Assembly: GCF_026625125.1 (NCBI RefSeq)
Contig: NZ_CP113097.1
Span: forward strand, 4,326,001-4,390,000
DNA from: Pseudomonas putida
Lineage (GTDB): Bacteria > Pseudomonadota > Gammaproteobacteria > Pseudomonadales > Pseudomonadaceae
Length of the DNA: 64,000 bases
Direction: 5' to 3'
The translations under genes were made by a program, and so were the position numbers. Of the stretch, positions 19,001 to 25,366 are shown piece by piece; position 1 is the stretch's first letter; each line of letters begins with the position of its first letter. The notes under the pieces are model-generated. The model was not told where the DNA came from. It worked only from the letters and a program-made list of their open reading frames with translations, and made no database searches.

Positions 19001-19147
19001 CACAGCCACGGCGCCGGCGACACCCGTTTGCAGCTGCTCGCCCGCGTACAGGCGGTCACCTTCGATCAGAAGACGCTGGCTGCCATCGCTGCCAACGGCG
19101 AATACCTGCCCCACCACCTTGCTGACCACACCGACTGACTTAGCCAT
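10067..19147 (-). CDS. Giant RTX adhesin, LapA/BapA-like, secreted by type I secretion
   Basis: A 3026-aa biofilm-type surface adhesin. The ATG at 19147 has a GGGAGG site; the frame is open 20 codons further upstream, but without such a site. Residues 1-110 form a retention module like that of LapA. IAAG (101-104) and PAAG (114-117) follow, the latter a good LapG cleavage candidate. About 336-1322 holds four 246-aa VCBS/cadherin-like repeats and about 1322-2652 a second family of ~240-aa repeats. Near 2862-2909 are RTX calcium nonapeptides (GGAGNDVLKGGGGND), followed by a type I secretion tail. The secretion genes are divergent, starting at 19618. Attachment to the outer membrane through the retention module is expected. 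lapD and lapG are not in the window. Confidence 0.9.
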   Translation of the reverse strand: MAKSVGVVSKVVGQVFAVGSDGSQRLLIEGDRLYAGEQLQTGVAGAVAVRLDNGAELTLGRDSSLVMTHELLANQPAHVQTQDVAPSQAQLSDVERIQRAIAAGDDPSVSTEAPAAGNGGNGAPGALGGGHSFVMLTEVADRVDPVVGFPTAGFNGIPELANRYVGDEFGADNAGNAGLPPSPPEQPNPPVTPIDEDRPVELSGLNVSPGELTLDEASLPLGSASDPAALTQQGSFTVLAPDGVYNLSVGGINVVTAGVVTGVGQSITTGLGNTLTITGYNPATGVVSYSYTLSGAEQHVDGAGNNSQSEHLPVLVSDSDGDVAQGSLDVVIRDDVPQAVDDSNTVAATEQHTELTGNVLGNDIQGADRVPGGPVIAGTFTGTYGTLVLAADGSYTYTLNTSDPDFKNLGGGGQGVESFNYTIKDADGDTSSATLTLNVTNLNDPVLLDGLGVQGGELTVYEKNLQDGSAPDAGALTQQGTFKVTAPDGLQSLSVGGISVISGGVVAGFPQSIVTPEGNTLTVTGYDPATGVVSYSYTLTGTEQHADGAGSNSLSEHFQVVAKDVDGSTATGSLDVTIRDDVPQAVDDSNAVAATEQHTALTGNVLGNDIQGADRVPGGPVIAGTFTGTYGTLVLAADGSYTYTLNTSDPDFKNLGGGGQGVESFNYTIKDADGDTSSATLTLNVTNLNDPVSLDGLGVQGGELTVYEKNLQDGSAPDAGALTQQGTFKITAPDGLQSLSVGGISVVSGGVVTGFPQSIVTPEGNTLTVTGYDPATGVVSYSYTLTGTEQHADGAGSNSLSEHFQVVAKDVDGSTATGSLDVTIRDDVPQAVDDSNAVAATEQHTALTGNVLGNDIQGADRVPGGPVIAGTFTGTYGTLVLAADGSYTYTLNTSDPDFKNLGGGGQGVESFNYTIKDADGDTSSATLTLNVTNLNDPVSLDGLGVQGGELTVYEKNLQDGSAPDAGALTQQGTFKITAPDGLQSLSVGGISVVSGGVVTGFPQSIVTPEGNTLTVTGYDPATGVVSYSYTLTGTEQHADGAGSNSLSEHFQVVAKDVDGSTATGSLDVTIRDDVPQAVDDSNAVAATEQHTALTGNVLGNDIQGADRVPGGPVIAGTFTGTYGTLVLAADGSYTYTLNTSDPDFKNLGGGGQGVESFNYTIKDADGDTSSATLTLNVTNLNDPVSLDGLGVQGGELTVYEKNLQDGSAPDAGALTQQGTFKVTAPDGLQSLSVGGISVVSGGVVAGFPQSIVTSEGNTLTVTGYDPATGVVSYSYTLTEAEQHADGAGSNSLSEHFQVIAKDVDGSTATGSLDVNIIDDLPQAHDDHAAVDKGGVVYGNVMYNDVVGADTRGDGQHVVGVRAGSDTSTSAIGQLNTQVNGQYGYLIIDAQGNAEYHSNPSVVSPRDAVDTFVYTIRDADGDESTTTITVNVHNSLMACEDRDITVYEKALDLQRDGNDLAAGNVTGSDPGSSQETTSGTLVGSASGGVGALTYTLVGNAVGQYGQIQLNADGSYTYTLTSPANSPNPANDGANTVTETFTYQVQDSLGNSTTSTIVITVVDDVPTANSDFVSVFKGDVVRGNVMYNDVVGADTRGDGQYVVGVRAGSDTSSSAIGQLNTQVNGQYGYLTIDAYGNAEYHSNPAIASSRDAIDTFVYTIRDADGDESTTTLTVNVHNGLIVCADRDVTVYENALDLHKDGSDLAAGTVTGSNPGSTHETASGTLTVGGVGALTFTLVGNAVGQYGQIQLNADGSYTYTLTSPANSPTHANDGANAVTETFTYQVQDSLGNSAINTIVITIVDDVPTANSDFVSVDKGDVVRGNVMYNDVVGADTRGDGQYVVGVRAGSDTSTSAIGQLNTQVNGQFGYLTIDAYGNAEYHSNPNVASPRDAVDTFVYTVRDADGDESTTTLTINVHSALMTCEDRDVTVYEKALDLQKDGNDLAAGTVTGSDPGSPQETAAGTLAGSTSGGVGALTYTLVGNAVGQYGQIHLNADGSYTYTLTSPANSPTHANDGANTLTESFTYQVQDSAGHSTTSTIVITIVDDVPTANSDFVSVYKGDVVSGNVMYNDVVGADTRGDGQYVVGVRAGSDTSTSAIGQLNSQVHGQYGYLTIDAQGNAQYHSNPDAVAPRDALDTFVYTIRDGDGDESTTTLTINVHNPALQPCGDGGVWVYENALDLYKDGNDLAAGSVTGSDPSSTRETASGSLVGQVAGGVGALTYTLVGNAVGQFGQLHLNADGSYTYTLTSPANSPTHANDGANTVSESFTYRVEDTVGNWTTSTVKITVVDDVPQAHCDFVSVAKGDIVRGNVMYNDVVGADTLGDGAYVVGVRAGHDTSSSAVGQLGSHVYGQYGYLTLDAQGNAEYHANPNAVAPRDAIDTFVYTLRDGDGDESTATVTINVHDKSLHPCGDGGVTVFEKALDLNKDGHDLAAGSVNGSDPGSPAETASGSLVGQVGGGVGALTYTLIGHAVGQYGQIHLNADGSYTYTLTSPANSQPHANDGATTVSESFTYRVEDTVGNWTTSTVNITIVDDVPQAHCDTVSVSKGDEVRGNVLYNDAIGADLPADCGYVVGVRAGHDTSTSAIGQLGSHVAGQFGYLTLDAQGNAVYHADPNVAAPRDAIDTFVYTLRDGDGDESTATITINVHDSSMSECADGYGRAQGQRVIDRGAFTLDASSMTAALVVLGYLGATGAAAAQGNAEEVINVSLRKGETLQLDHDQHGGNLALQWKDAGGSYQPIDAGGSFTASHDGVYSIHASDPTGAGKAGESYKLSLVVDYAQAAAPHINGGTEHSAAGLSSPVDIASLQAPAPAGDEHDGHTANYAQAKAAVTIDLSHEGAQDTGGAGVETLNGIHNLVGSDYGDTLIGNSADNVLDGGAGNDVLKGGGGNDILIGGPGNDSMTGGNGNDTFVWHKGDTGHDTVTDFTPGSDKLDLSQLLQGEHGTAASLDDYLHFKVSGTGADVVSTIEVSSVAGAAPVQTIDLAGVDLAQHYGVSAGAGGVVSAGHDTATIINGMLDDHSLKVDTV
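11190..15180 (-). repeat. Adhesin repeat family 2 (~720-740 bp units)
   Basis: About five and a half diverged tandem units encode DDVPTANSDFVSVxKGDVV...NVMYNDVVGADTRGDG and VYEKALDLxKDGxDLAAG motifs. Unit spacing read from the conserved GACGAAGTCGCTGTTGG-type marker is about 722-739 bp. The two units nearest the C-terminus are the most diverged. Confidence 0.85.
15180..18140 (-). repeat. Adhesin repeat family 1 (four 738-bp units)
   Basis: Four tandem 738-bp units encode AVDDSNAVAATEQHTAL, NTSDPDFKNLGGGGQGVESF and GGELTVYEKNLQDGSAPDAG. Markers recur exactly 738 bp apart (15906, 16644, 17382, 18120). The two central units look identical over their full length and the outer two differ by scattered substitutions. 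Confidence 0.95.
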
Positions 19148-19617
19148 GAGCGCACGCCTCCCTAACCGATTGGCTACACAGCCAACAACATGGCAGAGGG
19201 AGGTCAACGGCTTCGCGTCCGTCCGATTGTCTCAACCGTGAGCATCGTGCGCGAAGGTCACTGATCTGGCGATAGTAACAATGTAAATTTGCCATCAGCT
19301 GATGCCAAATTTTTGTCGCCAAATTCCGCTTTTACCTACCTACCCCACGTCCTTAGCCATAAAAACTCTGGAACTCTTTGCGATGCAGGAAACTCGCAGG
19401 CTACAGCGGCTTCCCAAATCACTTGGGTAAAACAATGTCTTGGTTTCGATAGAGCGCATAAGTTTTTTTTCGCATAGGGCTTATGAAAAAATCTTCTTAG
19501 CTCGCGCGCTAAATGTTCTTAGCTCTGTTGTTACAAACATGAAACGGTTTTAACTAAAAAAATCGTCATTTTTTTGGCGAATAGCAGGACCATTTTGAGA
19601 TCAGGGAGAAGTACCCC
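19148..19617. promoter_or_regulatory. Divergent promoter region of adhesin and secretion genes
   Basis: A 470-bp gene-free stretch, clearly AT-rich from about 19260 onward. It separates the adhesin start from the lapE-like start and must hold both promoters. The 10-bp direct repeat TTCTTAGCTC occurs at 19494-19503 and 19516-19525, 22 bp apart. I could not assign -35/-10 boxes with confidence. Confidence 0.6.
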
Positions 19618-20991
19618 ATGCGCGTTTTCAACCCCATCACCAGTGCAATTCTGTTGGCCATGGCGTGCGCCAACGTTCAGGCGATGTCACTCACCGAGGC
19701 CGTCCAGAGCGCCGTGGACTACCACCCGGAAATAAGCTCCAACCGTAACAGCCGGTTATCCGCCGACGAGGACGTGAAATTCGCCCGTGGCGGCTACTAC
19801 CCAACCGTCGACCTGGTAGCCGGGTACGGCAGGCAGCGTTCGGACAACCTCAACACCCGCGGCCTGAACCCTGACGGTACGCGCAACCACAACAAAGAAA
19901 CCCTGAACTACACCCAGTCGGAGTTGCGTCTTCGGCAAATGATCTTCGATGGTTTCAACACCGCCAACGAAGTGGGGCGTACCGAGGCGGTAGCGACCTC
20001 CCGCGCCTACTACACACAGGCCGTCGCCCAAGATGTCGCCCTGCGCGCGATCGAGGTGTACCTGGAAGTGCTCAAACGCCGCGAGTTGGTGACCCTGGCA
20101 AAGAACAACCTGCAGGCGCACTTGCGCGTCAGCGACCAGATAGGCCTGCGTAGCGAGCGGGGCGTGGGCAGCACTGCCGACCTTGACCAATCCCGCGCAC
20201 GCCGGGCTCTGGCAGAAAACAATCTGGACACCGCCGAGGTCGACCTGGCCGATGCCGAAGCCAATTTCTACAGCGTGGTCGGCCGCCTGCCGGATGAGCT
20301 GGAAGGCCCGCAATCGGTCAAGGTGCAAATGCCGGGCACGCTGGACGAGGCGCGCGAAGGCATGCGCCAGAACAACCCCTACCTGAAATCTGCCCAGGCC
20401 GACGTCAACGCCGCCGAGCAGCAGTACGAAGTGGCCAAATCACCGTTCTACCCGCGCCTGGACGCGGTGCTGGCCACCGGCGCCAACAACAACCTCGGTG
20501 GTGAAAAAGGCCACAGCAACAACGACTGGCAGGCCGGCGTAGAACTCACCTACAACCTGTTCCGCGGCGGCAGCGACAAGGCCCGCCTGCAGTCCGACGC
20601 TCACAAGATCAACCAGGCGCTGGACATCCGCAACAACGCGTTGCGCGAGCTGACCGAAAACCTCAGCCTGGCCTGGAACGCCATGAACAACGCGCGTAAG
20701 CAGACCCCTACCGCCCGCGAGTACGCAGAAACGACGCAGCGTGTGCGCGCCGCTTATCAGGACCAGTTCGGCCTGGGCCAACGCACCCTGCTCGATGTGC
20801 TCGACAGCGAGAATGAGCTCTACAACGCCAACCGCCGTTACACCGAGGTGCGTTACACCGAGGAGTACTCGATGTATCGGGTGCTGGCGACCATGGGTGA
20901 GCTGCTGAGCAAACAGCGTATTTCGCTGCCGCCGGAGGCCATTGCCAACAACGACGTACGCACCGAGGCCAGGTTGCCTGACATGCGTTGA
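19618..20991 (+). CDS. lapE: TolC-family outer-membrane protein of type I secretion, LapE-like
   Basis: A 457-aa outer-membrane exit duct for the adhesin. A signal peptide (about 1-22, ending NVQA) is followed by two TolC-type outer membrane efflux repeats with long helices (LTEAVQSAVDYHPE near the start, FGLGQRTLLDVLDSENELYNANR near 385). The ATG at 19618 has a GGGAGAAG site. It heads a probable operon with the ABC exporter and HlyD adaptor. The order E-B-C next to an adhesin gene matches Lap-type systems. The symbol is by homology and synteny; a paralogue serving only this adhesin is possible. Confidence 0.85.
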   Translation: MRVFNPITSAILLAMACANVQAMSLTEAVQSAVDYHPEISSNRNSRLSADEDVKFARGGYYPTVDLVAGYGRQRSDNLNTRGLNPDGTRNHNKETLNYTQSELRLRQMIFDGFNTANEVGRTEAVATSRAYYTQAVAQDVALRAIEVYLEVLKRRELVTLAKNNLQAHLRVSDQIGLRSERGVGSTADLDQSRARRALAENNLDTAEVDLADAEANFYSVVGRLPDELEGPQSVKVQMPGTLDEAREGMRQNNPYLKSAQADVNAAEQQYEVAKSPFYPRLDAVLATGANNNLGGEKGHSNNDWQAGVELTYNLFRGGSDKARLQSDAHKINQALDIRNNALRELTENLSLAWNAMNNARKQTPTAREYAETTQRVRAAYQDQFGLGQRTLLDVLDSENELYNANRRYTEVRYTEEYSMYRVLATMGELLSKQRISLPPEAIANNDVRTEARLPDMR

Positions 20992-21060
20992 GCCAGCCGC
21001 TCGCAACTGGCACGCAGTACCGCACCTCACCCCCTAACACCGTGGCGGGAGTAGTTCATC

Positions 21061-23205
21061 GTGACCAGTATGCAAAGCGCACAACCGCGCCCCGATATCG
21101 ATGACCCGCTGCTCGATGGCCTGCTGATCCTATGCCACCTGCATGGTCGGCCGGCCAGCCGCGCCAGCCTGAGCAGTGGGCTGCCACTGTTCCAGCAACG
21201 CCTGGGGGCGGATTTGCTGCCACGCGCTGCGGCGCGTGCCGGTTTGCAAGGGCGTGTGTTGCAGCGTGAACTGGAGGCCATTTCGCCGCTCAACCTGCCG
21301 GTGCTGCTGTTGCTCAAAGACGGCCGCAGTGCCGTGCTGCAGCGCTGGGGCGAAGATGGCCGGGCGCTGATCCTGCCCTGCGAGGCTGAAGGCGGCGAAC
21401 AATGGGTAGAGCGCGAGGCGCTGGAACAGGCCTACGCAGGCCACGCCCTGTTCGCACGCCCCCGTCATACCCTGGAGGAGGTCCGCTCGCCACTGCTACC
21501 GCGGGTCGAGGCCTGGTTCCGCGATACCTTGCGCCATTCCCGCTGGCTGTACGGCGATGCGTTGCTGGCCAGCCTGCTGATCAACCTGCTGGGCCTGATG
21601 GTGCCGCTGTTCGTGATGCAGACCTACGACCGCGTAGTACCCAACCAGGCTCTTTCGACCCTGTGGGTGCTGGTCGCTGGCCTGTTCATCGGCACCGCCT
21701 TCGAGCTGGTGCTGCGCATGGTCCGCGCCCACCTGCTGGACCAAGCCGGCAAGAAGACCGACCTGATCCTCTCCGCCGCCCTGTTCGAACGCATCACCGG
21801 CATGGCGATAAAGGCCAAACCTGCCAGCATCGGCGGCTTCGCCCAGAGCATCCACGACTTCCAGGGCCTGCGCGAATTCCTCACCGCAGTCACCCTGACC
21901 AGCATCATCGACCTGCCCTTCGTCGCCCTCATGCTACTGGTGATCGGCCTGCTGGGCGGCTGGCTGGTACTGATCCCGCTGATCGCCTTCCCGCTGGCGG
22001 TGGGCTTTGCCCTGCTCATTCAGGCACGCCTGCGCGACACCGTGCAAAAAAGCCTCAGCCTCGGTGCGGTACGCCAGGCATTGCTGATCGAAACCCTCGG
22101 TGGCCTGGAAACCCTCAAGGCCTGCGGTGCTCAGAGCGAGCGCCAGTACCAGTGGGAACACACCAATGGCGCCATCGCCCGGCTCGACGCCCACGCCCGC
22201 AACCTGTCGTCGCTGGCGAGCAACGGCACGCTGTTCATCCAACAGTTCTGCGGCATGGCCACCATCGTCGCCGGGGTGTACAGCATCATCGCCGGTAACC
22301 TCAGTGTCGGCGCCCTGGTCGCCAGCTACATGCTCGGTAGCCGAGTACTGGCACCGCTCGGGCAGATCGCAGGGCTGATCACCCGCTATCAGCAAGCGCA
22401 ACTGACGATGCGCAGCACCGATGCCCTGATGGCCCTGCCGCAAGAACGCCAGGCCGAACAGCAAGCCCTGGAACACACCGCCCTCAAGGGCGGCCTGACC
22501 CTCAGCCATGTCAGCTTCCGTTACCCAGCACAGATCGGCCCGGCACTGCAGGATGTCAATGTGACCATCAAGCCGGGTGAGCGGATCGGCATCATTGGCC
22601 GCAGCGGCTCGGGCAAAAGCACCTTGGGCCGGCTACTGATGGGCTTTCATCACCCAGAAGAAGGCCAGGTGTTGCTGGACAACCTCGACCTGCGCCAACT
22701 GGACATCGCCGACCTGCGCAGCCAGCTTGGCTACGTGGCCCATGACCTGCCCCTGCTGGCCGGCAGCCTGCGTGACAACCTCACCCTCGGTGCCCGCCAC
22801 GTGAGCGATGCGCGCATGCTCGAAGTGGCCGAGCTGACCGGCGTCAGCGAGCTGGCCCGCCAGCACCCGCAGGGTTTCGACCGCCCGGTGGGCGAACGCG
22901 GCCAGCTGCTCTCCGGCGGGCAGCGCCAGGCCGTGCTACTGGCCCGTGCGCTGCTGCTGGAGCCGCCCATCCTGATCCTCGACGAACCTACCAGCCACAT
23001 GGACAACAGCAGCGAAGAGCAACTGCGCCAACGCCTGCTGAACTGGGTGCCTGGCAAGACCCTGCTGCTGGTCACCCACCGCACCTCGATGCTGAGCCTG
23101 GTGGACCGCCTGCTGGTGCTGGACAACGGCAAGATCGTCGCCGACGGGCCCAAGGATGCGGTCATCGATGCCCTGCGCAAGGGCCGCATCGGCGCAGCTC
23201 TCTAG
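21061..23205 (+). CDS. Type I secretion ABC exporter, LapB-like
   Basis: A 714-aa inner-membrane ATPase that drives adhesin export. An N-terminal C39-like domain (about 1-130) lacks the catalytic Cys, as in RTX-adhesin exporters. The membrane domain spans about 150-430. The ATPase has Walker A GRSGSGKS near 513, signature LLSGGQRQ near 617 and Walker B LILDEPT near 638. The GTG at 21061 is preceded by GGCGGGAG at good spacing; an ATG three codons in is a weaker choice. It follows the lapE-like gene by 69 bp and is followed 9 bp later by the adaptor gene. Confidence 0.9.
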   Translation: MTSMQSAQPRPDIDDPLLDGLLILCHLHGRPASRASLSSGLPLFQQRLGADLLPRAAARAGLQGRVLQRELEAISPLNLPVLLLLKDGRSAVLQRWGEDGRALILPCEAEGGEQWVEREALEQAYAGHALFARPRHTLEEVRSPLLPRVEAWFRDTLRHSRWLYGDALLASLLINLLGLMVPLFVMQTYDRVVPNQALSTLWVLVAGLFIGTAFELVLRMVRAHLLDQAGKKTDLILSAALFERITGMAIKAKPASIGGFAQSIHDFQGLREFLTAVTLTSIIDLPFVALMLLVIGLLGGWLVLIPLIAFPLAVGFALLIQARLRDTVQKSLSLGAVRQALLIETLGGLETLKACGAQSERQYQWEHTNGAIARLDAHARNLSSLASNGTLFIQQFCGMATIVAGVYSIIAGNLSVGALVASYMLGSRVLAPLGQIAGLITRYQQAQLTMRSTDALMALPQERQAEQQALEHTALKGGLTLSHVSFRYPAQIGPALQDVNVTIKPGERIGIIGRSGSGKSTLGRLLMGFHHPEEGQVLLDNLDLRQLDIADLRSQLGYVAHDLPLLAGSLRDNLTLGARHVSDARMLEVAELTGVSELARQHPQGFDRPVGERGQLLSGGQRQAVLLARALLLEPPILILDEPTSHMDNSSEEQLRQRLLNWVPGKTLLLVTHRTSMLSLVDRLLVLDNGKIVADGPKDAVIDALRKGRIGAAL

Positions 23206-23214
23206 GAGGTTTAC

Positions 23215-24570
23215 ATGCCCATCGGCCACAGCGTGCGCAGCACCCACAGCAGCGCCGACAAGCGCACCGAACACGACTACATGCCAGAGCTGGCCAGCGC
23301 CACCCTGCAGGATTCCCCGCGCCTGTCGCGCCTGACCGTGTGGCTGGCGGCGGCGCTACTGCTGGCGGCCGTGATCTGGGCAAGCCTGGCAGTGCTCGAC
23401 GAGGTGACGGTCGGCGAAGGCAAGGCGATCCCTTCGAGCAAGGTGCAGGTGGTGCAGAACCTTGAAGGCGGCATCGTCACCGAGATCTTCGTGCGCGAAG
23501 GCCAGATGGTGGACAAAGGCGCCACCCTGCTGCGCCTGGACGACACGCGGTTCCAGTCCAACAAAGGCGAAAGCGAGGCTGACCGCTATGCCTTGACTGC
23601 CCAGGTCGAGCGCCTGTCAGCAGAAGCCGAAGGCCGGCCCTTCGTGCTGTCCGACGAGGTACGGGCCAAGGCGCCCCAGGTGGCCGAGGACGAGCGGTCG
23701 CTGTACGACTCGCGCCAGCGTCGCCTGGCCAGTGAAAAGCAGACCCTCAACGAGCAGTTGCGACAGAAGACCCAGGAATTGGCCGAGTTCCGTTCCAAGG
23801 TCGAGCAGTACCGCTCGGCGGTAGGCCTGCTGCAACAGGAATTGGACATGTCGGCCCCCCTGGTGAGCAAAGGTGCCATCTCACCGGTGGAAATCCTGCG
23901 GCTCAAGCAACGCACCGTAGAAGCTCGCGGCCAACTCAACGCCACCAACCTGGCCATCCCCCGTGCCGAGGCCGCCGTGGCTGAGATCAGGAGCAAGATC
24001 CAGGAATCAGAGGCCGGCTTTCGCTCCGACGCCGCCAAGGAGCTCAACGACAAACGCACGGAGCTGTCGAAGATCACCGCCACCAGCATCGCCATCGACG
24101 ACCGGGTCAACCGCACCACCGTGGTGTCGCCGGTGCGAGGTATCGTCAAGATGCTCAAGGTCAACACCATTGGCGGCGTGGTGCAGCCGGGCAGCGACCT
24201 GGTGGAGATCGTGCCGATCGAGGACAACCTGCTGATCGAGGCGAAGGTGCGGCCACAGGACGTGGCGTTCCTGCACCCGGGGCAACCGGCGATGGTGAAG
24301 TTCAGTGCGTATGACTACACCATTTATGGCGGTATGAAGGCCAAGCTCGAGCTGATCGGTGCCGATACCGTGACCGATGACAAAGGCAATGCGTTTTACC
24401 TGATTCAGGTACGCACCGAGAAGAACCACCTGGGCGGCGACAACAAGCCGCTGCTGATCATCCCCGGGATGGTGGCCACGGTGGATATCATCACCGGGCA
24501 GAAGAGTGTGCTGGATTATCTGCTCAAGCCGGTGCTCAAAGCACGGACCGAGGCGTTGCGGGAGCGGTGA
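23215..24570 (+). CDS. Type I secretion membrane-fusion protein, LapC-like (HlyD family)
   Basis: A 451-aa periplasmic adaptor linking the ABC exporter to the TolC-type duct. There is a single N-terminal membrane helix at about 40-60, then a lipoyl-like half motif (VVQNLEGGIVTEIFVREGQMV), a long coiled coil (about 110-290) and a beta-barrel domain (about 300-440). The ATG at 23215 follows AGGAGG, which overlaps the stop of the exporter gene, so translation is probably coupled. Type I secretion HlyD family (TIGR01843-like) by sequence. Confidence 0.9.
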   Translation: MPIGHSVRSTHSSADKRTEHDYMPELASATLQDSPRLSRLTVWLAAALLLAAVIWASLAVLDEVTVGEGKAIPSSKVQVVQNLEGGIVTEIFVREGQMVDKGATLLRLDDTRFQSNKGESEADRYALTAQVERLSAEAEGRPFVLSDEVRAKAPQVAEDERSLYDSRQRRLASEKQTLNEQLRQKTQELAEFRSKVEQYRSAVGLLQQELDMSAPLVSKGAISPVEILRLKQRTVEARGQLNATNLAIPRAEAAVAEIRSKIQESEAGFRSDAAKELNDKRTELSKITATSIAIDDRVNRTTVVSPVRGIVKMLKVNTIGGVVQPGSDLVEIVPIEDNLLIEAKVRPQDVAFLHPGQPAMVKFSAYDYTIYGGMKAKLELIGADTVTDDKGNAFYLIQVRTEKNHLGGDNKPLLIIPGMVATVDIITGQKSVLDYLLKPVLKARTEALRER

Positions 24571-24691
24571 ACCGGGAGCCTGGAACTCGGCAGACCTTGA
24601 GGTCTCCCGCGCACAGCCGCCTTGGCACGAGGCTACAGGCTAAATAAACGCCTGCAATCGTTGGCAGATAAAGGCCCCGCCTGTGCCGTTA

Positions 24692-25291
24692 TCAGCCTTC
24701 GCCATGATTTCTTTGGAACGTCTCAGTCCCCATCGCCCTGATCTGCCCTTCGATCAACGCTTCGAACGGGCGCAGCAACGCATCGAAACACGCCGGCTGC
24801 TCCAGCACATTCAAGGCCTGCACCACCGCCTCTATGGTCGACACCGCTCCCGGCTCCGGCGCCTTGCGCACGCGGTAGCGCGAGGGCGACACCTGCGCCA
24901 GCGTCACCCTGGGCAACGCTTCGAGCAATGGATTGAGGTACAAAAGCTTGCGAGCCTTGCGCCAGGTGCCATCGGGGACAATCAGCATGAGCGGCCTGCC
25001 CTCAGCATCGCCATAGGCGGCGAGCACCTGGGCCTGCTCACCTGGGAACAAGAGCACCGGCCGATACCCCGGTGCGCTCAGCAAATCACCCAGGTCTTCA
25101 AACACCTCGCCAACGCGCAACTCGGCATTGACCAGCCCAAGCGCAGCCAGGCGTGCGGTGTTCAGGGCGTGCGAGGTTTCACTGGGGTGCTGCAGCAGGA
25201 GCACACGGGTGCGGCTGTCGAGCGAGGGGATCAGTGGGCAAAGGCAGTGATGGAGCGGGCGCTGGCAGCGCTCGCAGCGGGGTCTGGACAT
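24692..25291 (-). CDS. DTW-domain tRNA-uridine aminocarboxypropyltransferase
   Basis: DTW enzymes transfer the aminocarboxypropyl group of SAM to a tRNA uridine (acp3U). The 199-aa protein has a zinc-type cluster C6/C9/C16/C18 and the DxTW motif DGTW at 107-110. The ATG at 25291 follows AAGGAGA, so it is preferred over an in-frame start 54 bp upstream. It lies alone on the minus strand, downstream of the Aer-like gene. It resembles E. coli TapT (YfiP); the exact tRNA position modified is inferred from that family. Confidence 0.85.
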   Translation of the reverse strand: MSRPRCERCQRPLHHCLCPLIPSLDSRTRVLLLQHPSETSHALNTARLAALGLVNAELRVGEVFEDLGDLLSAPGYRPVLLFPGEQAQVLAAYGDAEGRPLMLIVPDGTWRKARKLLYLNPLLEALPRVTLAQVSPSRYRVRKAPEPGAVSTIEAVVQALNVLEQPACFDALLRPFEALIEGQIRAMGTETFQRNHGEG

Positions 25292-25366
25292 CGGCTTCTC
25301 CTTACCGGGCGCAGTGTGCCACAGCCCTGAGGAAAAGCCCCACATCCTTGTGGGAGAGGCTGTGAA

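Noticed and set aside
14789..19138. Very long open frame (1449 codons) opposite the adhesin gene
   Set aside because: It mirrors the repeats of the real adhesin, lacks a ribosome site and family resemblance, and reflects codon bias of the repeat-rich minus-strand gene.
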